The notes: a model not told the origin generated them from the letters alone. A stretch of DNA of 64,000 bases from Dryas octopetala (GCA_963921425.1 OY992836.1:19175614-19239613); one strand, 5' to 3'; positions 36,842-50,435 are shown, numbered from the stretch's first letter. A program made the numbers and translations.

Positions 36842-39800
36842 CTAGCCAGACATGATAGACATGGCTCGTCGGAAGTCCAAAGATTTGAGGGCTGACTCGG
36901 GGAAATGCTTATCAGGAACCCATAATTCTCCTTTTCCGGGCAGTAATATCTGTTTTTGGCTAGTCTTCTCAGCTCCTTCACTACCTTTTGCAGATGGAGC
37001 TTCTTGCTTTTTCTTCACAAATTCAAAAAACTCTGCTACCTGTCGAGCATACCTTCACCAAAGCCAAATTGGAAAAATTAAACAAATAAACACTGGCAGT
37101 ACCAGTGAACATGATAATGGAAGTATAAAGGAAAACAAAAAGAGAAGTGCAATCTGCATATGTACAGTAATTAGCTTATCACATAACCATTGAACAAACC
37201 TATGCTCAATGTGCAACGGTGTAACCACATGACAAGAGTACGATTAACTTGCAACTCAGTTTATTTGTGGACAAGACATGAGTAACAGAAAGTATATACC
37301 AAATTTAGCCATCAATAATGTACAGGAAGAATGCAACTTTAAGGCATAACTGTAGCAGACATTCCAAACAACAGACCTCAAAACAAATGCAATATAAGAG
37401 GCCGCAAGAAAACAAAGCAGATTTCCAAACAAATGTCATAAAAGTCAGTAAGATTCCCATGCAAGCTTTTTAAGGATAGTTATCTTACTGCCTCTTTGCT
37501 TCAATATCCTTGCTAAAATCAATGTTCGGCTCACAGTCAAGAACCAAAGCAGGAACCTGTTTGTCATCAAAGAAAAATAAGCTTCTTATGAAGATAAGAT
37601 AACAGAAGTTTAGAAAGATTAATGGAACTATAATACCTTTTGAATACTTGAATGCATATGATCACCCTCCAGATAGAACACACGATCTTTAATATCAGGA
37701 GGTAAAGAGCTGTCCATGTGCAAGGGAAGCTTACTGACAGACAAGACCCCATGATTGCCACTCTTGGATGGGAAAAGCCAGCTTTCATGCTTTTCATGCA
37801 AGTCATGCAGATACTCTAGGCTCACTCCACCTTCCTCTTCTCTCTTCCGTAGCTTCATTCTCTTGTGGCAAGTATCAGGACTTGCTCTAAGATATATGAA
37901 AGCATCAGGAATAAGCCCAGGCAAGCACGATACAACTGGGTCAAACCAGGAGTCATAGATGCTGATCTCCATCTCATTCATCCAATTTGCTTCATGAACA
38001 GCTCGCACAAAAACCTTTTATATATGACAGTGAGATCAAATGCATCAGCCTTGAAACTCTTAAGTAAGATTTTGCTTCCCCTTGAATGGGATCAACAAAC
38101 AGGAAATTGAAATAGCTGCGAAGTTTCAAATCCATAATTTTGGTCATTGTTGAATTTAGATGAGGCTACAAAAATTCCAAAATCCTTTTTTTCGTCCCAC
38201 ATATCACCTAGAGGGACTTGTATATCATTATATATAATGACAAAACAAATAAACTGTGCAGTTAAGAAACAGAGCAACTGACAAATAACAAGATACTTAC
38301 CATCCTGTCACTGAAAACGCTCCTTTCCATCAACCTGAGGGGCTTGATACCACCAGAGGACTCTCTCTCCTGCATCACCCTTGTAACAAAAACATAATTC
38401 TGGAAGGTATAGGCATACCGTTGTGGCTCAGCATAGAAAGCATCCAATATATTAAAATGGTCAGGTCCAACATCCTGCCACTTGTTAATAGGTTCTGGAA
38501 CCACCTCAACAAGATCTTGTAGCTCAAGTGTTTCATTAGCTATTCTCTGAAGAAATGTTGTCTTTCCAACACTGATATTTCCCTCAACGCAGAAAGTAAG
38601 TCGTTTCTTCTGGGCTGGCTTCACTTCTGAGTTCACACTGTCCTCCTTCAACTCTTCATCAACACTATCTTTAATATAAGTAGTAATGCTCTCAGCATGG
38701 TTTTTGTGGATGATTCCAACTGAACTTTGTAAATAGTCAACCATCTTCTCACTAGATTTTCCAAAGAACTGCAAGAAGCAGTCAAAAAATCCTTGTCGTT
38801 ATAGAGTCATAGGAATCCATATATCAGCCATAATATAATATAAGTATTCCTTCTATTAAAGACAGCAGTGGTTTGTTTTCAGTTTCCAAAGCAATGCTGC
38901 ACAAACTTATCATTCTAAATCATTTATATTACTCACAACTAGTTGGCAAGGGTTCAAATTATCTACTGAAATTCATTTGGGATCCCTGGATTGGGAAATA
39001 AAAAAGCATTCAATCCATAAAAATAAAGAACAAAGGTTGAGTGGTTTATGCGTATAACATATACATAATTTAAAAGTTGGATTAGAGCCTTTTTCATGGA
39101 CCAATTCCAGCTTCCCAGAGTTGGATTATAGCCAGCCCATTATTGCAATCAGAAAATACGCTCGACTCTAGAGCACAAAATTTAGATTAATACACACTAA
39201 TATCTAATTCTCAACCAGTAAAAATTCACCAAAAGCATAATTTTCAATCCGAAACACAGAACAGAGAAGCTTAAAAATCAGTACTATATACCTTATCTCT
39301 ATACAGTTGCTTGAGCTCAGCAAGTCCCCCAATACCCTTCTCCACTAGCTTCCTCAGGTTCCTCGGCCCCACGCCCGGAATAGCCAACAAGTCCGGGTTT
39401 CCGACCAATGAACCGCCACCTGCAGAACCTCTCTGCCGCCTACTACACAATCTACTCGGCTTCTCCTCTTCAAAACCCTTTTCAGCCTCCACACTATCAT
39501 CGCCACCGAAACCCTCAAAACCCTCCAAACCCTTGTCTAAACCCTTGTCAGTCTCGGCAGCCGAAACAGAAAACGACCCACCAGAGCTCGTGTGGAGCCA
39601 AGCCGGCCGGGACCCGGCACCGGCGTCTTTGAGCACAAGCCAAGCCCGGTTCGGCGCTCTGTTACCGACTGAGCAGCGGCAGAGGCTGCAGTTGAAGCGA
39701 GAAGATGGGATATTGGAGGTGGGTTTTTTGTGAACGGCCGCGGCGAGGGCTGAGCCGCCCGGAAAAGCTGCAGTTGCGGTGTGCATTGCTGAAGGGTTGT

Positions 39801-39915
39801 TGTTGTTGGTTGAGTTCGTGAAAGCTTTAGCGAGAAAGGGAAGAGAGGAAAGAGGAGGCTTAGCCGAAGTGCATAAAATGGGACCAGAAGGGTTTATGCG
39901 AAGCAGTTTCTGCAT
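36842..39915 (-). CDS. Deoxyribonucleoside kinase with N-terminal HhH segment, 5 exons
   Basis: Salvage enzyme that phosphorylates deoxynucleosides using ATP, feeding dNTP pools. Exons (minus strand): 39915-39292, 38768-38301, 38014-37637, 37556-37489, 37052-36842, all GT-AG, giving 582 aa. The Ser/Pro/Ala-rich first 60 residues resemble an organelle transit peptide. Residues 173-208 contain a helix-hairpin-helix-like LLAIPGVGPRNLRKLVEKGI. The kinase has P-loop GNISVGKT (271-278), EPINKWQDVGP, RYAYTFQNYVFVTR, the ERS/DR motif MERSVFSDRMVFVRAVHE spanning the exon 2-3 junction, and a LID-like RMKLRKREEEGGVSLEYL. It resembles the single Arabidopsis dNK (At1g72040), by recollection. The gene looks intact. 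Substrate preference cannot be read from sequence. Confidence 0.92.
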
Positions 39916-41269
39916 AACTGCTAAGCATTTCAGAGACCCTTTTTCATATTTCCTTTCTTTCTTTGTTTCCTTTCGGGATGTGTCAGAGCAAGAGGGAAGT
40001 AGATAGACTCAGAGAGAAGGAGAGAGCGAGGAGGGTTTTGAGGGTTTTTGAAAGTGAGAATGGGGGAACTGGAAGGAATTTTTAGGGTTTTATTTTTTAA
40101 TTTAATTTGGTTTTGTCTGCAGTCATTGATTAGTGTCTACTGATGGGAATGGGGGTTTGTCTTTTGGTCTGGGGCTCTGCCCATTCAGATTATTTCTGGC
40201 TATTTGGTGCGGTGGGCTGTGTGTCACGGATTTGGGGAGTAGGGTTTTAGCACCAAACGTTTTTTTCCTTCATAATAAAAGGAGGGAAGAGGAGGGAGTG
40301 ACTAGTGAGTAGTGAGAGCCCCAGAGACGATGCTTTTTCTTTTTTTTGTTTTGGCCAGGACTACATATTAGTCAATCACATATCTATTTTCTTTTACATT
40401 CTAAATTTCTAATCAATGGTTGAAAAATTACATATTAATTTTCATTAAAGACAAAGCATTTTAACCAAAAAATGTGATCAATGGTTGAAAAGTTAAATAT
40501 TGATTCTTACTAAAGACAAAGCACTGTAACCAAAAAGATGGTGAAGTCCACCATTCCACCTAGGCCATGAGAGACCCACCGGCTACCCTCCATAGGTCAC
40601 CTCCGGTCACTCTGGAAAAATCGAATATTTAACCATCACAATTCACAAGCATGCCTATAGAATTTTATACTAGGCTTGACATGTTCCTTCCCTTAAATTT
40701 GGTGAGACCCTGGACAAGTTCATAGCATCATGAGGTATTTCTTTTTTTTTTCTTCTCCTCTTCTACTTCATTTTCTTGCTTATACTCTGGTTGATATTTA
40801 TATTTCTTCCTCTTAAGTCCAAGTTCAATATTTTTATTCGTAATGTTTGAAACGATTCAGTAAAACAATTGCTTCTACTAATTTTCGTAAGGTGATAAGG
40901 TAATTATAATAAGCATGCACAAGCTTTTAGATATGTGATATGATCGCTCTAATATGATATATTCGAATTAACACTAATTTGCAGGATGGTTGATGACCCA
41001 ACAGACCAGTGGACTGAAACTCTTGTAGTTTCTTGATTTAAGTGGTGCATGTTTATCTCATCTTATTATGACAAGAGTGTTTTAGGGAAATATATCATTT
41101 GAATGATGCTATGGGAAGAATGTTGGTCCAATTTCATATTTGAAGATCCATTAGCTTGGTGGTTGTGTGCTTTTCTGTTGTGTCACTTGATGGTTTTGCT
41201 TCGATCAGTTTGCAGTTTCACATTTAAGGCAAACCAAAACTTCTAAATAGCCCATTACTAGATAATTAT
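39916..41269. other. Upstream region of the kinase gene
   Basis: The first 100 bp upstream (39916-40030) is a purine-rich leader on the plus strand, pyrimidine-rich in the gene's sense. A two-copy 65-bp tandem duplication lies at about 40412-40541 (ATCAATGGTTGAAAA...AAGACAAAGCA). No other gene is visible. Confidence 0.5.
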
Positions 41270-41271
41270 TG

Positions 41272-42393
41272 AATTGGCTTAATTATCGATTTACCATCCA
41301 AAACTGTAACTCATTCCCACTTTACCACCTGAAAATTTTTTTATTCCAAATTACTACCTGTAACTTACATCCGTGTCCCATTTTACCTTGTTTCGTCAAC
41401 AATTCCGTTAATGCTGACGATCTGGCCATTAATGCTGACGTGGCGCGCTAGATGTGCGCCACGTGTCACATCTTTTTTTTATTTTTTCGCATTTTTTTAT
41501 TTTTTTATTTTTATAAACTTTGAAAATTAATTAAAAATAGCTCTGAACTCAGAAAAATACACGAAAAATTCTTACGGACTCGTCTTGACTAGGACTAATT
41601 TACTATAAGGTTAAATTACCAATTTGCCCTCTAAAATTTTTCAAAAAAAATTAGAAAGTCCAAATTTATTTCTAAAAAATTAAAATAAATTTTCCTCTAT
41701 TAAATAAATTCTAGAAAAAATTCTAGAATTTTCGTAAACTATTGGACAAATTCTCAAAAATATTTTGAAAAATTATCAAAAGCTTGTTTTAGAGAATTAT
41801 TTCGAGACTTTACAGAAATTTTAGAATTTTTTTAGAATTTATTTTATAGGAAATTTTATTTTTCTCTAAGACCGAGAGGTCTTTAATTTGGGTAGCAAGT
41901 GTTCACGAGAAAAGTATTGTTAGTTTTTAGAAGACTAACGGTGCAGACCTCATATTTTTTGGAGTTCGGGAGATTATTCTATGAATTTTCAAAGAGTCTA
42001 GAGTATTTTAATTTTCTAGAAATAAATTTGGACTTTCCAAATTTTTTGGAAATTTTAAGAGGGAAAATTGGCGTTTTGACCCCATAGTAAATTAGTACTA
42101 GTTAAGACAAGTCGGTAGGAATTTTTCGTGTATTTTTCTAAGTTTGGAGCTATTTTTAATTAATTTTCAAAATTTATAAAAATAGAAAAATCAAAAAAAT
42201 CAAAAAATACAAAAAAGATGTGACACGTGGCGCACATCCAGCGCGCCACGTCAGCATTAACGGAATTGTTGACGGAACAAGGTAAAATGGGACACAGATG
42301 TAAGTTACAGGTGGTAATCTGGGACAAAAAAATTTTCAGGTGGTAAAGTGGGAATGAGTTATAATTTTGGGTGGTAAATTGATAATTAAGCCT
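41272..42393. mobile_element. Large fold-back TIR element (about 1.1 kb)
   Basis: Arm 1 (about 41272-41688) and arm 2 (about 42002-42393, inverted) match closely over roughly 400 bp around a 310-bp centre. Each arm carries CCACTTTACCACCTGAAAAT, TGACGTGGCGCGCT and GTGCGCCACGTGTCACATC. Arm 1 has an extra copy of the TAATGCTGACG segment. Flanks TATTGAATT and TACTAAATT could be a decayed 9-bp target duplication (7 of 9 match), which would suggest a Mutator-like origin. There is no coding capacity. Confidence 0.8.
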
Positions 42394-42868
42394 ACTAAAT
42401 TAAGCAAAGTTTGAGATAGTTTTGGGTGAAGCTAGTTGGCACAAATGGATTCAGGTGGATGATTGCATTGCATGATTAATAATCTAATACTTATATGCAG
42501 TTGAATGAGGGATCAAATGATCGAGGGAGCAAAAGTGTAGTGAAGCATGTGATGATCATATATTACATATACTTTAGTTTAAGGTGAAGTTGACAATTCT
42601 TTTGAAACCAGCTAACCTTATGCAGAACTTTGACATTCTTTTTAATTCAATTGTATTATATAGGAGAAAGTAACTAAAATGAGAGCTAGCTGTTTCCCTA
42701 GTTTTTTATTGTATTCTTCATATGTTCTATATCTTCCTTTATATGGGGAATGAATATATATAAAATTATACACATTCGAGAATATCACCAGGGTTGGCCA
42801 CCAACCATGTTCTAAACTTTTAAAGTTAATTTTTAGCACATAAGATAACTAGCTACATAGCCCCACAA

Positions 42869-42899
<31 letters not shown>

Positions 42900-45471
42900 T
42901 GCAGTAGAGACAATATATTATTGTTAACAAATGAAACAAATTAACACCCAAACAAGCTAATTACTAGTTAGGCACTTAGGCCCAAAAGGGATGCCCAAGT
43001 GATTAGTTATTACCGACCAACTAAACAACCACGTATGTACCCAAACAATGAAACAAAGACCTCAGCTGATAACATGGTTTTCAGTATATAAAATCAACTA
43101 GAGGCTAGAGCTGGTAAGCAATTTATTACATAGAAAAACCCTAAATACTTAAGAAGAACGACACATAATAACCCTAAATATTTGAATAGAACGGCTCGAT
43201 CAGGTTGATTTTACAAATAAGCATTAACTACCTTTGAATTAACATATCAATGTTGGAGATCAAATCAGAGAAATTTATTTTGTAAAGAATACAAACAGAC
43301 ATTGTACTCACAAAATATATTAAATACAAGTTACTTTGTGAACATTTTCTTGTTTGTCGGAAAATTGTGTTTATAGATGAATTTCAATTTAAGAGAATTT
43401 TTTTTTTTTTTTTATATGAACATGCATGTAATAAACAAGGAGTGACGAGTAAATGTTTTGTTGCTCTCATGTTATAACTAGGGCCTGTTTCCTCAACCTC
43501 AACATACAAATGATACAATCCACTTCTGCAAATTTGTAATGAAGATATGATCGATGGGTTCGCTTTCTGGTGAGTTCAAGCCTCCCAAGGTCGGTGACAA
43601 CCAAAAAGCCCTCTCTTGAGTCATGAGTGGCACATATGGATTAGCATTATGGGCTTTAGGCGTGGGAGGCTTGGACTATTTCTATTTATAGTGGGCTTCT
43701 ATGTAATGCCCCAAATATGGAAATTTTGGGCTTTTTGGAGTGCAACAAAGAATGGATAGCTTCTGCCCTTTTTGTTTTCTGTAATTAAAATTAAAATATT
43801 TGGATATTTCTCTAATTAGGAAAAAGGAAAAGAAAAAAACAAAACAAAACTCCCGCGATGGCTCACATGTTGGAGCATAGATTCAAGCCCAAAATGTCAA
43901 CATGTTGAAAATGACACCTTTCTTGAAGTGTTGTACCAAGAACAATCATATACCACACGTTTTTTTGTTTTACCTCTATTAAATGGTAAATTTAAAACAA
44001 ATTTGTTGTAAGAAAATTCTACTTGACAAACACCTAAATCTTAATAAATTTATTTTTCTATTACTAAAATATAATACGTACCATAATCGATCTCTTTGTT
44101 GCATGCCCAGAAATTGTTCCATCACCTTATGGGTTAAATGTCAATTCAGATTTGGTACCGAATGTCGGTTTTAATTTCTCCTCACGTTATGAAGCCAAAT
44201 GCCAAATAATTAGGTGTAAATAACATGGCTTAACCCCTTGCTAACCTTTTCAAGAAGACTATAACTAGAAGCAAATCCCATATGCTTAACAGATTAGTAA
44301 TTCATTAAAAACCCCAAAAAAAAAAAAAAGATGTCACAAGTAGACCCCCCAAGGATTGATGATGAGAAGGGGACAGAGGTAGTTGCCCTTTCTAACGTCA
44401 CCTCATGCACCAACCACCACCAACCCTACACACATACACACACTCTTTCTTTTTGTCTGTCTCTTTCTCTTTTATCTCTCTCTCATAGTCATGTGCATGT
44501 CTCTCTATCAATTTCAATTCCAAGCTGGTATATATGGTAGAGTTTATCCTTTTCTGCTTAATTCTTATCTTATTCTTGCTTGTCCCACATCGACTACTTA
44601 GCCCACATGATCATCACTGAATAATGAATGAGTTGCTACGTTGCTCTTTCTTTTATTCTTTTAATTAATTTATTTTTTTGTCTTTAAAACCAAAAAAACA
44701 TATATCAGATTTCAGAGCACTCGAATTAAGGAGGCTGATGTGTGCGAAAAAGAAACTTTACGTACGTACAAACCTCTGGAAAAGAGTTTTAGAAAATAAA
44801 TAAATGTCGATCGGGTTTCGTATACAACTCCCTCTAGCTTTTCAAAGTCAAGCTATTAGCTAACTTCGGCACGAGGAATCAAAGCCTGGCCTTCACTTTT
44901 ATTTGGTGTTCCTTTAAAGAGAGAAAATCTTAACTCGTTTAATAATGGCATCACATTGAGGTTTCCTCATTTTATTGTCTTTTTATTTATTAAAGTTTTT
45001 CGATGGTTTTTTATTTTATAGAAGTTTTTCATTTGCAAATTATTTGAGGTTTGAAGAATCAAATGCTTGACGAAAAAAGATATTTCAAATGCAAACAAAA
45101 TTAATTTAATTAATTTTAGTTCATAATCTGTACAACTTTCACTTTAGTCCTCATAATTTTAATTTTATCAATCACAATCCTATATTTTGAAAAAATTTCA
45201 CTTAAACGCAAATCAACAAGTTCGTCCAAACTAGCAGACAAAATGTTTATATATATATTCAATTTTCTATTAAAAGGGGTGTACATAGGAAATTAAACCA
45301 AACTTATTGGCCTCCTTTGGAATTCAGGATTGCATTGTACGTGGATACTTTAGCTTGCTTGTGGTTGTGGGAGTGTGCTAATGCATGACCTGATTGGCCT
45401 GCATAGAAATATAAGTACGCTGAAAACTAACTTCACTCAAAATCTTGAAGAAATGAACATGCAGTAGTCAC
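42394..45471. other. Gene-poor AT-rich region
   Basis: Contains a TA run at about 42870-42891 and a CT/CA-rich stretch at 44430-44490. Frames here are short and without motifs. I see no gene. Confidence 0.4.
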
Positions 45472-45523
45472 TTAGGGGTGGGCAAAAACCAATGCAAACC
45501 GACCGACCCGTGCTCACCCCTAA
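45472..45523. mobile_element. Minimal hAT-end remnant (52 bp)
   Basis: TTAGGGGTGGGCA at the left and TGCTCACCCCTAA at the right are inverted repeats matching at 12 of 13 positions, in the style of plant hAT termini. Between them is only CCGACCGACCCG-like sequence. It is probably an extreme internal deletion. Confidence 0.5.
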
Positions 45524-47531
45524 CATGCACAAACGTTAGTTTTGGAGTGTTTATGTGTGGCCTGTTATTCTGTTAAACACACGTATATTGTCATTGAAAA
45601 CCAACTTGCCAAGAAAAAATATATCCAAGTCCTTATATATTACATATTTCAAGGTATATATCTAGGCGATATGGGACTATAGTAACATGGCCTTCACTCT
45701 TTGTACGATATTAGGAACATGTATTTATAGGGTTTATCATACCCAACTGGCTGGCCATAATTTCGCCAAAAAAATGTGTTTCAATAATTGCTGAAGATTA
45801 GGTTGAAATTCCTTGTCCAATCAAAGATTGCGCTTTGTTCACATTTTGATTATGAATTAATTTCCCGCCTCTGATTTGAGTAAACTTTCTCCGACCTTGA
45901 CAACTGACTTCTCCATATTTGGTTTTGCACGTGACCATAAATTGCTTGGATCCCAATATTTCGCATTGGAAAAATAGAACGTTTTAAGCTAGTGTATGAG
46001 CTTTTGGGCATCCTTCGAAGGGAAAATCTACCCATGATTTCCTATCAATTTGGTCAGAATCTACGAAAGGGGCAACTTAATTATAGGAACTAAAATAATA
46101 TTAATATTATGTATGGGCATAATATTGAGTCATTAATTGAATGCTAATAGGTGAATGAAAATTGCCTCAAAAAAAGGAATTACCATTATAGACTAGTGTC
46201 GATAGAGTGGGCCAAAGAGAAGTTCGGACACGAAAATGTGGTGTGGAATGTTAGGATCCCAATGTCCCACGTTGAAAAAATAGAACATATATCTTAGGTT
46301 AGCATATGAGCTCTTAAGCCCCATTTCCCTACAAATCGATTTTCAAGTACACGTTCTACCAAAGAGTTACTATAATGAGCATTTTATCCCGCCCATGTAA
46401 AGAAACTGGTGGCCTTGCAACTATATATCTTGATTCCAAAACTTCATTGAATGCATATTTGAGGCCCAACACATATATTACCAATTCACCCTTAATTTAG
46501 ATGTCTATGTGAAAGAGTTGTAAATATTAGATTCCCTTTTTTAAGAGGATCCATTTGTACTTGAATTGAAATGGATTAATTACAAAAACGAAAAAACGAA
46601 TTGAAAGGGATTAATTGGTCGACCTATCTCGATCACATTGTGAACTAATAATTTGAATCGTCTAATTTTTTGATGTACATTTAAAATTTTTGTGCAACAA
46701 ATCAACAAAATCAGAATGTACTCGTTTGACAAATTGGTTATCATCATAATTATTTTAGTATTTATCGAAAACATTATGTTAGTCTACTTATTCGGTCATA
46801 GTTAGATGATCAAATGATTTCCGATTTGGTTGATTATTTATAAGGATGATCCTTGAGCAAAAATCTAATAAATGGACGATTCAGATAATTGAATTGTATT
46901 CACTATAAGAAATGTGAACAAAGTCCACATTCATTAGTTGCACAGAAAGATGTAATAATTGAAAAATAAGGACTAAAGTGCCTCGATTTTAACAAAAATA
47001 TATGACAATTTGACAATAGGGACTAAAATTCCTTATTGTCACATCTTCCTGTGCAACTAAATGATAGTGGGCTTTGCTCACATTTATTGTAGTGATTAAA
47101 GATTAGACACATATATGCGATCTCATTTGATTCTTATCAAAACAAATTCTCTCAAGAACCTCTTTCTATATAAATATTGTGAAATAGACTAGTATGTGTA
47201 TTATAAGGTTAATTTATTTAATTCATCTATATATCTACTGTTTAATGTTTAACGTACGTTTAATTGGTCATGCAACATGGATTAATATTGATAGGTGCAG
47301 GTGCCAGCCACGCGCGGGACTTCTTAATTTCTTGCTTCTTCGATCTATATATACAGTAGTATAGACCTTCACCATCTGAACCATAATTAGCCTATAAAAT
47401 ATACTTTAACATCACTAGCTACCATATATTAAATAATGTACAACTCCTTTCTTTAATTTACGTTTGTCAATACTAAAGGCTTAGAAAAAGGAAGCAAGGC
47501 TTAGTTAGCAACACGTACTGTGGATGATGAT
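45524..47531. other. Gene-poor AT-rich region with a diverged repeat pair
   Basis: Two related segments, about 45950-46010 and 46253-46315, share GGATCCCAAT...TTG(G/A)AAAAATAGAAC and a following GCATATGAGCT/GTATGAGCTTTTGGGC. They look like pieces of an old LTR or TRIM family. No coding sequence seen. Confidence 0.4.
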
Positions 47532-47588
47532 GTAGCCAGATAGCCAGATAGCCAAATAGCCAAATAGCCAAATAGCCTAATAGCCAAT
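47532..47588. repeat. 9-bp minisatellite
   Basis: About six units of TAGCCAAAT/TAGCCAGAT in tandem. The matching minus-strand peptide repeat is not a gene. Confidence 0.9.
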
Positions 47589-49070
47589 AGACCATCTTAT
47601 CTTTTAAAAGGGGTATCATGTTGATGTTTGGCTGGCTTAAATCTAAATTCTCATATATTCCCATAAATGCAGGAATCCCATACCTCACTGTATTTGCACA
47701 TGTATTTGACTCACCACCACCAAGTCACCAACCCTTAACTAACCCACTTTTTTTCTTTCTTTCCCACTTTATTCCTAATCTTTTAATAAGAGATCGGTTA
47801 CCTACCTCCCAAACATCTCACATGTCACATGTACATCTTCTTCCTCCTTTCTTTTTCTCCACATCATATGCTTAAATTCCTTTTCCCTCTGTTAAACCAT
47901 ATTTATATCTAAAACAAAGAAAACCCCTTGAAATCCACTCTTAATTTTATTGGGAATAATGTCTTGCATCATGAGACGTTCAATCACCCGCAACACATTT
48001 ATCATATAAATTCGAGTGTTTTTGCGCTTAATTATTAGGTTTCCAAATTAGAATTAATATTTAATTTTACAATTGCTCCGTATATACTGATCACATTTAT
48101 CCTCTGTTATATTAATTAATTAAGAAATTGAGGAATTTAATATTAAATTACGGGCATTATTCTTACTACAAACTCCTATATATCTCAATTGCATACTAGC
48201 TAATTTTCTGTTTGAAGTGTCTATAAGCTTAGTACAAAAAAAAAATGCTAGCTCTAATTAGATGCAACATACGTACACACGCATTATGTCTGAGATTAGA
48301 TGGAGATTTGGGTACGAATGTGATGAAGGTTACCATAAGAAAGAGAATGTGGGGTATATATGTAAGATAAAAGTGAATAAGTTAGAAGTTAGAAGTTAGA
48401 TAATTACCATATTCTCACTAATTTTTAACACTATATTTAAGATTGTGTAAAATAATAAAGGTAGAAATGACATTTCTTGTCGTTGAGAAATAGAGCTTGT
48501 TTTAATAATAATATAGATTCTATCATAAAGTAATATATATATATATATATAAATTTATGGGAAAAAAATGTTGGCAAAGAGCATTAGTATTGACTATTGA
48601 GGTTATGCTAGGGCATGCATGTCTTCTTTAGATTTTTTCCTATGGGAGCCTTTCCCCACAGATTATGCTCCCGCTCCAATCAAACATTGGACCCAATCCT
48701 ACCAGCTTCAATCTCACACAATCAAACACTTTATAATTGTATTGTTTAATACTTTAATTAGTGAGTTGGTGTTTCTAGGTGGAGAGAGATCCGCCATTCT
48801 TTGTAGACCCTGTGAAAAGATTCCATATTTACACGTGGTCTTATCTTATCACGTTAAACTAAAAATTTATATTTCCTCTACTAATAATGCATGGTTGGTA
48901 GGTCTACCCATTCCCATGGCACAACTTTTATGATATTGTGATGTCTAAAGGTTCTAGAACTACAAATTAATAATTTACACAACGGGAAGCTCTACTTTTT
49001 TTGTTTTTCGTCAGATTTGAAACTTGTGTGACTAAGATAAGGAAAAACGAAAGATATCTTGAAAACTTTA
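47589..49070. other. Left flank of the retrotransposon
   Basis: AT-rich DNA without a recognisable gene. It ends in CTTTA, the left copy of the retrotransposon target duplication (49066-49070). Confidence 0.4.
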
Positions 49071-50130
49071 TGTTGATGCAAATTCTCGTAAGGTAGATGC
49101 AACAACTTAGATAAGTTGACCTGGCTGATCAGGTGCTTTGCTGGATGATGAAGTGGATGCTGGTTGAGATCTTCCTGCAAAAGAAACAAGGTCAAGGGAG
49201 ATGGACCGGTGTGGTACCAGCCAAACACGCTCCGATGATGAAGTCAGTGGGGGTGTTTGATGGTGGATGAGGAAGAACAAAGGAAGAACTTGGGAGAATG
49301 GGAAGAACAAGGCAAATGTTCTGGGCTATTCTCAGCAAGTTGGGTATGCTCTTGGGAGAGTGGAAATTTTTGTATAAGTGTTTTTTGTGTGGTTGCGTAG
49401 TCTTCGTTTTTGCACATATGACTTGATATATATAAGCAAAGGAAAACCTGATGAGTAAGTTACCTGCATTGTGAATGAATGGTTGCCAGAGATCCACGCA
49501 CCTGGCCGGACCTAGTTGCATGCTCAGCTGCTTGCTTCCTCAGCATTTAATGTTGCATTGAATGCTCCATTAAATGCAAGGTTGGAAGGTCCAGGTAGAC
49601 TGCTCCAACATTCATGAATGCAGGCCTGATATTCTATCTGTCAGAAGAATGTGTCAGGTGCATTTAAGTGTGGCGGTTCATCCTGGCGTGATCTGCCTGG
49701 GAATGGCGGCGGAGAGCCGAGCCGAGCCGATACGAACACATGTTCCCATGCGAAGACACGAAGTCCATATGTGGTCGGATCGGGCATGAGAATCCAGGCC
49801 GAGCCGGTCCATAGATTGGAGTCTTTCCGAGCCCTAACTGGTCGACGCCAGAACTCGGAAGGAAGCCATCTCTTGTGCCGAGCCGAGCCGAGCCGGGATG
49901 ATCGTGGGAAGATGGACACTCGATCCCATGGAAGATCATCGGTTCGGCTCGGACCGAACAAGGAGGGGCGGTGTGGAGATCCGGTCTGAGCTGGTAGAGG
50001 AAGTGTTGATCAGTGATGACGTGGAAGTCAAAGTTTGACCACTGAGAATCAACTCCGAGGTGGATGTTTGACCAGCCACGTGTCGAGCTGTGATTGGCTG
50101 TTCGGGTCGATGTGGGTTTTCCCACAAACA
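49071..50130 (-). repeat. 3' LTR (1060 bp)
   Basis: Bounded by TGTTG...AAACA (plus-strand TG...CA). Identical in length to the 5' LTR. By eye only two positions differ between the LTRs: AAAAG/AAGAG near 49181 and ATGAG/ATGGG near 49789. Short open frames inside both LTRs are mirrored copies, not genes. Confidence 0.95.
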
Positions 50131-50144
50131 GGAGTCCCCCAGCT
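50131..50144 (-). promoter_or_regulatory. Polypurine tract
   Basis: Minus-strand AGCTGGGGGACTCC directly abuts the 3' LTR, in the position where plus-strand DNA synthesis is primed. It is somewhat interrupted by pyrimidines, as in other Tat-like elements. Confidence 0.6.
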
Positions 50145-50435
50145 TCCGATCCGAGCGGGCAGTGGTGGATTGGAAGTTGAAGTGTAATCCCAAAGATGGC
50201 GTGTTCGCTTGGTCCGAGCCGAACCCTACAAGCCCATGTTCCCGAAGATCCGAGCACATGACGACTTGTGATTGGTCAGAAAATCTCTGGGACAGGTGAA
50301 GGGACGTTTGATTTCTGCATGGGGGAACGTAAGGGTCACCTCATTATGGGTATTTAATTTTGAATGCTTGACAGGTGTCAAGATCTGGCATTTGAAGCGC
50401 CAGAAATGAAGGGCTGAGATCGGTCTGCATGAGGA

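Noticed and set aside
44865..44880. CGGCACGAG, resembling a cDNA-library adaptor
   Set aside because: Too short to be meaningful and embedded in ordinary genomic sequence; chance match.
48619..48933. 104-codon plus-strand frame left of the retrotransposon
   Set aside because: No motif, AT-rich composition like the surrounding spacer, no splice or promoter context.
49192..50259. Frames of 60-197 codons in the LTR (mirrored at 60390-61329)
   Set aside because: Present in both LTR copies, overlapping on opposite strands, with no domain. Open only because of the GC-rich composition.
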